64,000 nucleotides of DNA, taken from positions 32,678,619 to 32,742,618 of the forward strand of contig JASFXZ010000001.1 in assembly GCA_032209605.1 (NCBI GenBank), in the 5' to 3' direction. This DNA comes from Mactromeris polynyma (taxonomy: Eukaryota > Mollusca > Bivalvia > Venerida > Mactridae). Position numbers and translations under genes: made by a program. Below, one piece after another: positions 48,815 through 61,500 of this stretch. The stretch's first letter is position 1. Each line of letters begins with the position of its first letter. Below the pieces are notes generated by a model. The model saw only the letters and a list, made by a program, of their open reading frames with translations, ran no database searches and was not told where the DNA came from.

Positions 48815-49060
48815 TTTTAATACGCCCGTTTGAAAAACGGGACGTATTATGGGTTCACCCGTGGCGGGCGGGCGGCGGGCGTTGTCCGCTCTCTAAATCA
48901 AAGAGTTTTCATCCGATCTTTACCAAACTTGGTGAAAATGTTTGTGGGCATAATATCTCGGCCAAGTTCGATAACCAGCCACATCGCCCCAGGCACTTCG
49001 GAATTATGGCCCTTGAAAAATAAAAAGCTTCTATATTGGCTTGATGTATTAATACAATAA
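48815..49060 (+). repeat. Dispersed repeat with terminal hairpin
   Basis: Starts with a hairpin: aatacgcccgttt, loop gaaa, then aacgggacgtatt. It continues with a GC-rich gcgggcgggcggcgggc block and phrases such as cataatatctcggccaagtt, gataaccagccacatcgccc and aattatggcccttgaa. I associate this wording with abundant mollusc interspersed repeats, from memory of genomes and not from a search. No coding capacity. Confidence 0.55.
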
Positions 49061-49417
49061 TGAATTTGAGAAATAAGTGGAAAGTTTCAACGCGAGAACT
49101 CTATTTCTGAAAAGTCATTAAAACAAGAAAGTTTGGAAGCATGGTCATAGTTCTTGTAAAGGTGAATACATCCCATGAGGACTCTACATGTAGTTTAATG
49201 ACTCTATCATCGCAGCAAAATCCTTATTTTTTATTTCTTTTACTGCATAAATTATTTACTGCAATTGAAAAATTAGATGTATGGGTAATTATAAGTTCAT
49301 TTGTTACGAAAAGTGAATTTTAAACATTGAAGGTAACATTAGAGGTTTTGTTAAGCGTATAAAACCTAATGCAAAAATGAAATACAGGTGATTTTGTGTG
49401 CCATATATAGAGGATCT

Positions 49418-49550
49418 AACATGAGTGTTAGTGTTTTATTGCATTTATTAAACGAGTCGGTCAAAATGATATAATGCGAGGCTTAGCCGAGCATTATATC
49501 TTTTTGGCCGACGAGTTTAATAAATTCAATAAAATATGAACACGAATACT
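49418..49550. mobile_element. Long near-perfect palindrome (hairpin MITE)
   Basis: The left arm (ttttattgcatttattaaac, then gagtcggtcaaaatgatata) is mirrored by the right arm (atatctttttggccgacgag, then tttaataaattcaataaaa) around the centre gaggcttagccgagc at about 49476-49490. The stem is about 45-50 bp with few mismatches and weaker pairing extends outward to about 49418 and 49550. It lies 0.3 kb upstream of the expansin start codon. Confidence 0.75.
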
Positions 49551-49853
49551 TGATTCTATTTATCACATAACTTGTAAACGAGCTTAAAACCAAAAAAATC
49601 ACACAGACTCGTTTCTCTAGCCGCCCCTGCTTTTTGTCTCTACTTTAGTGATTCGGTCGAGAAAAAATAGTTCCAAAGATTTTCACAGAATAAAAACGAC
49701 GATTAATACCGATAATTAAACCAAATGTTATGTGATAAACATGTATATCTATCTGGAGGTATGTATGTATACGTCGCCTGTTATCTGTTAAGGTCAGTGG
49801 AAAAGTTTTTGACCAGACACACATGTTTAGTTCTCATTATACGTGGCGACACA

Positions 49854-52800
49854 ATGTTGAAACATATCGTCTTTTCAATTGTTTACTGTGTAATCCGTGT
49901 AGAATGCTTAAATGATGGGGCTATATTAAATCTGTACAAGAAAACATTCAATGGAGAGGTAAGTGTACTGCATTATTGCGAATTCTCACATATAGGTTCA
50001 CATATGCGTTTGGTACAATATTACTGTTTGCTGAACCCGATCATACGAGCATATTTCAAAAGAATACTAAGTGTTTCTTTAGTCGTGTTAAACGATCGCT
50101 ACAAAATTCGTTTAGTGTCTCAGCAGGTGCATGATGAATCAATAATTAGTGCATCTATTATATGGTGCTTTAATATTTTTAACATCTTAATGGACAGGTG
50201 TTTCTCATTGTTATGTGACGCCACACTGGATGACGTTCTTATACCCAGTTTCGAACATATCGCGTCCAAGGTTCGCTCACATCTGGCGAGAGGACGGACC
50301 ATGGCAACGCGTTGCCACGTTTCTGTTGGACTGTCGACTATTGGCCCTACGTGTAGCCGTACTTTGGACTATGTATTAAAATGGCACGTTCGAACAGGCC
50401 TCGGAATGAGGTCGATATAACCTTTAGCAACATGTTTGTCATGGCAACGTTTAAATTGGTTTGCTTGATATGCATTCCAACCATATCAATACGATCCATA
50501 CAATCATGCGGCAGTCGGGGTGAACCTGGCCATACAGGATGCTATTATACCACTGAGTCACTCTATCACTTTCATTATAAGCTTCTAAGTGAATGTTCTG
50601 TAGGCTACACTAATGTTTGTATTTTGTGATTTGAAAGTTTGAGGTATGGACTGTATGAATCTGAAATTGTAAGCATCCTACGTAAAGAATAAATTTCTAT
50701 TATATTGTATTTATTTTGAAGAAATGCGTCAACACAAATACTTTTTATGGAAAGATTATCTTTTTTTCACAATTTGTGTACCTTTTAGGTATTTTAGTGA
50801 ACATATTGAATACATGTACATATACATATTACGTATTAGCTAATTTTATACGCTTTCAAAATGTTGAAATACCATCGCACGTATCTTAATATGTCTGTAA
50901 ATTATCACAGGGAACATACTACGCCGCTGGCGAGGGAGGAGCGTGTTCCATGAATATTCCAAATTTACCTCCCGTAGCTCACCGGGTGGACAAACTGGTG
51001 GCTCTTAATGCTCCACAGTTTCACGGATCGTCTGCTTGTGGAATGTGTATAAGGGTTTGTAGCAATTTTAACTGAATGTTTGTAACTAAAATATGTTTCA
51101 ATATTAATAAACAAAACTATTCTTGCAAAGAAACAATAAAACTTGTTATCATTATTAATACAAAATGTACTATTTTTCTCTCTGTGTGGTGTCAGTCATT
51201 GATAATACATATATTATGTTTGCTGGACAGCACATGGAAAGTAATGCTAGCAATTGTATACATTTTAATTTAAAAGTTTGTTCATGTCACACTTATCACA
51301 TGTCGTTTCCAAAAATAAACTGATGCAATTAAGGTTCAAACCGTCACATCTGGACATTTGATACTTATAATTTGAGATATTAGATAAGACAGTTTTCGTT
51401 TTGTACAAACTTAAAAAAAAATAGTCCGTCAAAAGAACGATACAAAATTCAACAAGTTTACGAGTTTCACTTTGAAATGCATGACCGTATACATATCAGT
51501 AGATGAACGAGCATTACTGAATGTCTCCTGGCAGGTAGCTACAGCGAACGGCGTGTATGGAATGATGTATGGAAAATTTGTTATGCGCATTATGTTTCCC
51601 CTCACAACGCTATTTTCCCCTATCAAAGGGCCCTGCCACCATTCCCCTAGAAGTGAAAATAAACACTGGGAATGATATTTCTCGCGTTATTTGCGAGGCC
51701 TAACTATATTTTGTTGAAATATCTGTTTGCCGCTGTGTGGCTATGGACCTTGAATTCGCAAGATGCTAGCAAGCGAAACATCACATATTGAGCTCAATGT
51801 AACCACCGCATGTTCAAACAAAAAACATATTCATTGGCTCGTACATACTGTGGTCTAGATACTAAAGTAAATGCATGAATTATACTTGTGGTGACCTCTT
51901 TCAACATATTTTATCTGTGTAAATCATTTTGTAATCTATTAGTACTTGTCAATAAATGACCGGAAATTAGGTTGTTAAATAAGACCTAGTTATGTTGTCT
52001 AACGTTTATATCTGCGATCACTGCATATAATGTGATCACATGATTGCAGAGAACGTGATCACGTCACTGTAGAGAATGTGATCAGGTGACTGCAGAGAAC
52101 GTATGCCGAGAGAACAATCGAGCTACGAAATCTTTAGATTGGACATTGAGAGCGCCAAGCCTATACACCTAGCTGTGTAGAAGGTCAACTTGTAATGTGA
52201 CTACATGTACATGTATTTAAAGTATACTCTATTTTGATAGGTTACTGGCACCGGACAAGGGTCAGGGAGTGATCCAATTACGGGTAGTTTTATAGCATAC
52301 GTCAAAGATCTTTGTCCAGAATGTCATGCTGGTGAGATTTGCTTTCCTCGTCATATATTGGATTCGTACAACATTCAACTCATGTTTATATCACATATCT
52401 AAGGGAGATAAATACATAAACATATAGGCAGTGTCCTAATGATCGTATAAACACTAGGACAAAAACTATCGGGAACTAGACGTTTGTTAAATTGTGTACA
52501 TATGTCATTGCTAAAAATACATCTTGCAGTGAATCATTGGAACGTGCAGTATTTTCACATTTATTCTGGCTACCGACTGGATAATATTTGTTGTCATCTG
52601 GATAAAATTATGTTTTATCTTTAACTTATTCTGGATAGGGCTCACTTACAACACACAGGAAATCATCTTACCAAGTTTGGGTCCAAGAGGCCAAAAAGTA
52701 CTTTGATCATCACGCAAACAGACCGGAATAGGTAAAAGAGTGTATAAAAGGATGTAATAATTTACCTGATAATATGTGTGGCGCCATTATGTAGTGAAAT

Positions 52801-55404
52801 GATGGTTCCTAGTGAGTGGAAGCAATGGTGGGATTGCAAATGGTATCTACGTATATGTTATTCGTATTCATTATTTTAAAGGTGATGTTGATATAGCCAT
52901 GAACGGTGATGGACGTTGGGATATCAGTATACAAGCCGTACAATGTCCAGTGACTGGACCTATCGAGTATACACTAGAAGGAAGTAATGGCTATTATATC
53001 AAACTCAAAGTTAGAAATGATCGGTGAGTATGTACTTTAGTTATAATACCACGTGTCCATTCACCATGCTTTATAAATCATGCAAACATTAATAAATCCA
53101 AGAGCAATTTGCAACTTTGTGAAATACAAATGCATTACAAACTTAACTACAGTAAAACCTCAATAATACGACCACCATTGGGACTCTAGAAAAGTGGTAT
53201 TCTTAATGAAGTGGTATTTATACTGAGATTGAATGAAAAGCAAAATAGTGAAAATGGACTTGAACATTGTGTTCTTATTTTTTAGGTGGTCTTATTATTG
53301 AGGTGGTCTTTAAGTGAGGTTTCACTGTATTTCCCATTGGTGTGTTCATTATTTTCAACCCAATGTCAACTTATGTACACTGCACAACAAAATATGACAT
53401 GACAACCACGAAACTAAAATAGTATACAGTCGGACCTCGTTCATTCGAATCCATCGGTTCCGAAATTTTATTTTGAATACTACATGGTTTCGAATAGCCC
53501 AATTCAATTAGACGTGCCTAAGAAGAACATTGTGACCCGATACTTATTTCGGACGAAACCAAGTATTCATATACAAGATTGTCGAATTAACGAGGTCCGA
53601 CTGTAATTTTATTCAACTATGGGTCGCAAATCAGAACAAATAACTTATTATCATAAATGACATTGAAGACGTGCAGTAACAACCATATTAGATATATTAT
53701 TTCCGATATTTCATTGGTGACATAACAAATGACGTGACGTCACTATTGCTTTGTAAAATGGTCGATCGATTTATTTTTACTGATGAAAAACATATAAACA
53801 ATTATGAGATAAATGATGCTTGCTCCTGTCGTTTTTGGAAAATAAATTCAGTAATTATGAATTGATGACTTCACATGTAGTTATAATATATTTAAGTTTC
53901 CAAGCGTCTGAAGACGTGAATTGACGCTGGTAATCGTTCACGTTATATTTGTAGCATGCCGTCTACTACTGTTGAAATGTTTCAACCCAAACACAACAGC
54001 TGGGCCACACTGGCCCGTTCTCGAGATGGTTTCTGGTTGTTCCCCAATGATGGTACACCAGTAGATAAACCCATCCAGTTACCATTCCGTCTCCGCCTGC
54101 ATGCACCTAATGGTGAAGTTCTCGAGGATGTTGTGAACCCCCCGACATTGTGTAAGAAACAAATTATTCATATTTTTACTGTGTTCGTATATCTTAACAG
54201 CTAGCGATATAATATACACATATAGAAACAAATAGTATATATATATACATGTATATTTAAACTACTGTCACGTATATTATGCATGTATATGTACATGTAT
54301 ATGCTTTATCTCTCATATGTTTCGTATGTTTAAAAAAACGAAATAAACTTTAATACACATCTACATATACAAAAATGAGTCTTATGTAGGCCTGCATGTT
54401 ACACAACGAGAGTAGGAAGCGAACCTGGTGTATCTGTACATAGATCAAGAAGCAGATACGCTTGTTTCGCTTTCATCCCGATATACGGGTACCCATGCAC
54501 TATACTTTTGGTATTAATTGCACATGATCAGCCAGGTTTTTTCCTTTTGAATCTTGTTTTTGCTACATGTACGTTAAATCAGTCTATAAATATGTAACAT
54601 TACGGTAACATTTCAATAAACGCGCACCATTAATACTGAATATTGCGGTCTAATTAATGAGATGGTCTGATTATTGAGTTAAAAAAACTTAAAATGTGGG
54701 CAAACTTGAAAATAAGGTCTTCTTAATGAGATGCTCCCAATTTAAGTGTTATTTAAGTGATGATTGACTGTATGTGTACGTAAAGGTTTGTATAGATTTG
54801 TCTTGCTGTTTGATACATCAGACCACATCACATATGATTGCACCCAGCGTATTTTTTGGAAACATAAATAAGGCCAAACTGTTTTGTTTTATTTTTGTTA
54901 AGCATCAGGCTTTTTTTTGCGAAACCTAGCTACCTATTCGAAACAACACACACAGTCGTTTCGAAAAAACGCAAAGCCAGATACTAGACGATGTATCAGT
55001 TCACATGTTTTAATGAGGTAAACATGATAACTAATGTTAGAAGCCTAACAGAAAACTGAATAGTTTTCACTCACTCTGTTTAAATCTGCAAGTTAACAAA
55101 ATATTTACAAAAACATACGTAAATACGACACAACGGTTACTTCACTGGGCGATTTTTAACTTACGAACATGTTCGTGTTTTTTTTGCTCGAAGAAAAACT
55201 TGGCGCACGCGGACGCTTAACAAAATACAATACGACATGGCCTAATTGTTACTCAAAAGAAGCAAATAACAATTAATAATTAAGTTCTAACAGAATCTAC
55301 TTGTCTTTACAGCATATACTGGCGTTTTCCAAGGTAAAGGCGTTCAGTACGCGAAAGACCCAAGTTTACCATCAGCAGATGCTGGTTCGCCTGCAGTGGG
55401 ATAA
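49854..55404 (+). CDS. Secreted expansin-like protein (six exons)
   Basis: Coding exons: 49854-49958, 50911-51054, 52241-52331, 52882-53023, 53955-54151 and 55313-55404 (TAA at 55402-55404). All introns are GT..AG, phases match, and the total is 771 bp, 256 residues. Residues 1-19 form a hydrophobic signal peptide (MLKHIVFSIVYCVIRVECL). Residues 36-119 match the expansin barrel domain: GTYYAAGEGGACS (36-48), CGMCIRVTG, then VKDLCPECHAGDVDIA (104-119), aligning with the Asp71 and Asp82 positions of bacterial EXLX1 (here D106 and D117). Residues 125-231 match the CBM63-like second domain: GRWDISIQAV, PIEYTLEGSNGYYIKLKVRN and LRLHAPNGEVLEDVV; Y151-Y152 sit where EXLX1 has a Trp pair that binds cellulose. 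Expansins loosen plant or algal cell walls without hydrolysis. A digestive or microbial-interaction role is inferred. AATAAA follows at 55498. Confidence 0.93.
50507..50570 (-). mobile_element. Degenerate tRNA-like sequence in expansin intron 1
   Basis: On the minus strand gtgactcagtggtataatag resembles an A box and ccaggttcacccc a degenerate B box. The anticodon arm is not well formed. Probably a SINE head fragment. Confidence 0.3.
53150..53327. mobile_element. pogo-like MITE (family B) in expansin intron 4
   Basis: The left end cagtaaaacctcaataatac and right end gtgaggtttcactg are inverted repeats with flanking TA (53148-53149 and 53328-53329). Interior 'gtggtcttattattgaggtg' words are shared with 31725-31891. 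Length 178 bp. Confidence 0.85.
53427..53603. mobile_element. pogo-like MITE (family A) in expansin intron 4
   Basis: The ends cagtcggacctcgttcattc and aattaacgaggtccgactg are inverted repeats, flanked by TA (53425-53426 and 53604-53605). Length 177 bp. It is the intact reference copy for the decayed element at 23531-23710, which lies in the opposite orientation. Confidence 0.88.
54620..54770. mobile_element. Decayed family B MITE in expansin intron 5
   Basis: Words such as ggtctaattaatgagatggt and taagtgatgattgactg followed by TA resemble family B. The left terminal repeat is not recognisable. Confidence 0.4.
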
Positions 55405-55497
55405 GTCAAATATGTTGATGTAGTGAGTCGCATTTGTTTGAATTGAAATTTGATCATGATATTCGATTCTACATGTATTACATTACAGAATATATAT

Positions 55498-55503
55498 AAT
55501 AAA
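55498..55503 (+). terminator. Polyadenylation signal of the expansin gene
   Basis: AATAAA lies 94 bp after the TAA stop and about 90 bp before the first satellite unit, so the mature transcript probably ends before the array. Confidence 0.6.
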
Positions 55504-55590
55504 ATGTACGGTACATTATGTTCATTGTTTTGTTGCCTTAATTTGTTGTTATGTGACACGTGCGATTTAATTATCACAATATTTACTTTG

Positions 55591-58500
55591 TTGATACCAC
55601 ATGACACCGGGATATGTTTGACTGGCACTATGTTGTGTCTGATACCACAAGACACCGATACCTGTTTGACTGGCACTATGTTGTGTCTGATACGACAAGA
55701 CACCGGGATATGTTTGACTGGCACTATGTTGTGTCTGATACCACATGACACCGAGATATGTCTGACTGGCACTATGTTGTGTCTGATACCACATAACACC
55801 GAGACCTGTTTGACTGGCACTATGTTGTGTCTGATACCACAAGACATCGGTACCTGTTTGACTGGCACTATGTTGTGTCTGATACCACATGACACCGGTA
55901 CCTGTTTGACTGGCACTATGTTGTGTCTGATACCACAAGACACCGGTACCTGTTTGACTGGCACTATGTTGTGTCTGATACCACATGACACCGGTACCTG
56001 TCTGACTGGCACTATGTTGTGTCTGATTCCACAAGACACCGGTACCTGTCTGACTGGCACTATGTTGTGTCTGATACCACAAGACCCCGGTACCTGTCTG
56101 ACTGGCACTATGTTGTGTCTGATACCACATGACACCGGGATATGTTTGACTAGCACTATGTTGTGTCTGATACCACAAGACACCGGTACCTGTTTGACTG
56201 GCACTATGTTGTGTCTGATACCACATGACACCGGGATATGTTTGACTGGCACTATGTTGTGTTTGATACTACAAGACACCGGTACCTGTCTGACTGGCAC
56301 TATGTTGTATCTGATACCACATGACATCGGTACCTGTCTGACTGGCACTATGTTGTTTCTGATACCACATGACATCGGTACCTGTTTGACTGACACTATG
56401 TTGTATCTGATACCACAAGACACCGGTACCTGTCTGACTGGCACTATGTTGTATCTGATACCACATGACATCGGTACCTGTCTGACTGACACTATGTTGT
56501 ATCTGATACCACAATACACCGGTACCTGTTTGACTGGCACTATGTTGTATCTGATACCACAAGACACCGGTACCTGTCTGACTGGCACTATGTTGTATCT
56601 GATACCACATGACATCGGTACCTGTCTGACTGACACTATGTTGTATCTGATACCACAATACACCGGTACCTGTCTGACTGACACTATGTTGTATCTGATA
56701 CCACAATACACCGGTACCTGTTTCACTGGCACTATGTTGTATCTGATACCACATGACATCGGTACCTGTCTGACTGACACTATGTTGTATCTGATACCAC
56801 AATACACCGGTACCTGTCTGACTGACACTATGTTGTATCTGATACCACATGACATCGGTACCTGTTTGACTGGCACTATGTTGTATCTGATACCACAATA
56901 CATCGGTACCTGTCTGACTGACACTATGTTGTATCTGATACCACAATACACCGGTACCTGTTTGACTGGCACTATGTTGTATCTGATACCACAATACATC
57001 GGTACCTGTCTGACTGGCACTATGTTGTATCTGATACCACAAGACACCGGTACCTGTTTGACTGGCACTATGTTGTGTCTGATACCACAATACATCGGTA
57101 CCTGTTTGACTGGCACTATGTTGTGTCTGATACCACATGACACCGGTACCTGTCTGACTGACACTATGTTGTATCTGATACCACAATACACCGGTACCTG
57201 TTTGACTGACACTATGTTGTGTCTGATACCACAATACACCGGTACCTGTCTGACTGGCACTATGTTGTATCTGATACCACAATACACCGGTACCTGTTTG
57301 ACTGGCACTATGTTGTATCTGATACCACAATACATCGGTACCTGTTTGACTGGCACTATGTTGTGTCTGATACCACATGACACCGGTACCTGTCTGACTG
57401 ACACTATGTTGTATCTGATACCACAATACACCGGTACCTGTCTGACTGACACTATGTTGTATCTGATACCACAATACACCGAGACCTGTCTGACTGACAC
57501 TATGTTGTATCTGATACCACAATACACCGAGACCTGTCTGACTGACACTATGTTGTATCTGATACCACAAGACACCGGTACCTGTTTGACTGGCACTATG
57601 TTGTGTCTGATACCACAAGACACCGGTACCTGTCTGACTGGCACTATGTTGTATCTGATACCACAAGACATCGGTACCTGTCTGACTGACACTATGTTGT
57701 ATCTGATACCACAATACACCGAGACCTGTTTGACTGACACTATGTTATGTCTGATACCACAAGACACCGGTACCTGTCTGACTGGCACTATGTTGTATCT
57801 GATACCACAAGACATCGGTACCTGTCTGACTGACACTATGTTGTATCTGATACCACAATACACCGAGACCTGTTTGACTGACACTATGTTATGTCTGATA
57901 CCACAAGACACCGGTACCTGTCTGACTGGCACTATGTTGTATCTGATACCACAAGACATCGGTACCTGTCTGACTGACACTATGTTGTATCTGATACCAC
58001 AAGACACCGGTACCTGTCTGACTGACACTATGTTGTATCTGATACCACAATACACCGAGACCTGCCTGACTGACACTATGTTGTATCTGATACTACAAGA
58101 CACCGGTACCTGTCTGACTGACACTATGTTGTATCTGATACCACAATACACCGGGACCTGCCTGACTGACACTATGTTGTATCTGATACTACAAGACACC
58201 GGTACCTGTCTGACTGACACTATGTTGTGTCTGATACCTCATGACATCGGTACCTGTTTGACTGGCACTATGTTGTATCTGATACCACAAGACACCGGTA
58301 CCTGTCTGACTGGCACTATGTTGTATCTGATACTACAAGACACCGGTACCTGTCTGACTGACACTATGTTGTATCTGATACCACATGACATCGGTAACTG
58401 TTTGACTGACACTATGTTATGTCTGATACCACATGACATCGGTACCTGTTTGACTGGCACTATGTTGTATCTGAAACCACAAGACACCGGTACCTGTCTG

Positions 58501-61500
58501 ACTGGCACTATGTTGTATCTGATACCACAAGACATCGGTACCTGTCTGACTGACACTATGTTGTATCTGATACCACATGACATCGGTACCTGTTTGACTG
58601 ACACTATGTTATGTCTGATACCACATGACATCGGTACCTGTTTGACTGGCACTATGTTGTATCTGATACCACAAGACACCGGTACCTGTCTGACTGACAC
58701 TATGTTGTATCTGATACCACAAGACATCGGTACCTGTCTGACTGACACTATGTTGTATCTGATACCACATGACACCGGTACCTGTCTGACTGACACTATG
58801 TTGTATCTGATACCACAAGACACCGGTACCTGTCTGACTGACACTATGTTGTATCTGATACCACATGACATCGTTACCTGTCTGACTGACACTATGTTAT
58901 GTCTGATACCACAAGACATCGGTACCTGTCTGACTGACACTATGTTGTATCTGATACCACAAGACACCGTTACCTGTCTGACTGACACTATGTTGTATCT
59001 GATTCCACATGACATCGTTACCTGTCTGACTGACACTATGTTGTATCTGATACCACATGACATCGGTACCTGTCTGACTGACACTATGTTATGTCTGATA
59101 CCACAATACATCGGTACCTGTTTGACTGGCACTATATTGTGTCTGATACCACAAGACACCGGTACCTGTCTGACTGACACTATGTTATGTCTGATACCAC
59201 AATACATCGGTACCTGTTTGACTGGCACTATATTGTGTCTGATACCACAAGACATCGGTACCTGTCTGACTGACACTATGTTGTGTCTGATACCACAATA
59301 CATCGGTACCTGTCTGACTGGCACTATGTTGTGTCTGATACCACAAGACATCGGTACCTGTCTGACTGACACTATGTTGTATCTGATACCACAAGACATC
59401 GGTACCTGTCTGACTGACACTATGTTGTATCTGATACCACAAGACATCGGTACCTGTTTGACTGACACTATGTTGTATCTGATACCACATGACACCGGTA
59501 CCTGTTTGACTGACACTATGTTGTGTCTGATACCACATGACATCGGTACCTGTTTGACTGACACTATGTTGTATCTGATACCACAAGACATCGGTACCTG
59601 TTTGACTGACACTATGTTGTGTCTGATACCACAAGACACCGGTACCTGTCTGACTGACACTATGTTATGTCTGATACCACAATACACCGGTACCTGTCTG
59701 ACTGGCACTATGTTGTATCTGATACCACAATACACCGGTACCTGTCTGACTGACACTATGTTGTGTCTGATACCACAATACACCGGTACCTGTCTGACTG
59801 ACACTATGTTGTATCTGATACCACATGACATCGGTACCTGTCTGACTGACACTATGTTATGTCTGATACCACATGACATCGGTACCTGTCTGACTGACAC
59901 TATGTTGTATCTGATACCACATGACATCGGTACCTGTCTGACTGACACTATGTTGTATCTGATACCACAAGACACCGGTACCTGTCTGACTGGCACTATG
60001 TTGTATCTGATACCACATGACATCGGTACCTGTCTGACTGACACTATGTTGTATCTGATACCACAATACACCGGTACCTGTCTGACTGACACTATGTTGT
60101 ATCTGATACCACAATACACCGGTACCTGTTTGACTGGCACTATGTTGTATCTGATACCACATGACATCGGTACCTGTCTGACTGACACTATGTTGTATCT
60201 GATACCACAATACACCGGTACCTGTCTGACTGACACTATGTTGTATCTGATACCACATGACATCGGTACCTGTTTGACTGGCACTATGTTGTATCTGATA
60301 CCACAATACATCGGTACCTGTCTGACTGACACTATGTTGTATCTGATACCACAAGACATCGGTACCTGTCTGACTGACACTATGTTGTATCTGATACCAC
60401 ATGACATCGGTACCTGTCTGACTGACACTATGTTGTATCTGATACCACATGACACCGGTACCTGTCTGACTGACACTATGTTGTATCTGATACCACATGA
60501 CATCGGTACCTGTCTGACTGACACTATGTTGTATCTGATACCACAAGACATCGGTACCTGTTTGACTGGCACTATGTTGTGTCTGATACCACATGACACC
60601 GGTACCTGTCTGACTGACACTATGTTGTATCTGATACCACAAGACACCGGTACCTGTTTGATTGGCACTATGTTGTATCTGATACCACAAGACACCGGTA
60701 CCTGTCTGACTGACACTATGTTGTATCTGATACCACAAGACACCGGTACCTGTCTGACTGACACTATGTTGTATCTGATACCACAATACATCGGTACCTG
60801 TTTGACTGGCACTATGTTATGTCTGATACCACAAGACACCGGTACCTGTCTGACTGACACTATGTTGTATCTGATACCACAAGACACCGGTACCTGTCTG
60901 ACTGACACTATGTTGTATCTGATACCACAAGACACCGGTACCTGTCTGACTGACACTATGTTGTATCTGATACCACAAGACACCGGTACCTGTCTGACTG
61001 ACACTATGTTGTATCTGATACCACAAGACATCGGTACCTGTTTGACTGACACTATGTTATGTCTGATACCACAATACATCGGTACCTGTCTGACTGACAC
61101 TATGTTGTATCTGATACCACAAGACACCGGTACCTGTCTGACTGGCACTATGTTGTATCTGATACCACAAGACACCGGAACCTGTCTGACTGACACTATG
61201 TTGTATCTGATACCACAAGACATCGGTACCTGTTTGACTGACACTATGTTATGTCTGATACCACAATACATCGGTACCTGTCTGACTGACACTATGTTGT
61301 ATCTGATACCACAATACATCGGTACCTGTCTGACTGGCACTATGTTGTATCTGATACCACAATACACCGAGACCTGTTTGACTGGCACTATGTTATGTCT
61401 GATACCACAATACATCGGTACCTGTCTGACTGACACTATGTTGTATCTGATATTACAAGACATCGGTACCTGTCTGACTGACACTATGTTGTGTCTGATA

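Noticed and set aside
49725..50420. 231-codon unspliced open frame as one protein
   Set aside because: Only its 49854-49958 part is coding: it ends at a strong donor and the expansin homology resumes at 50911. The remainder is intron 1.
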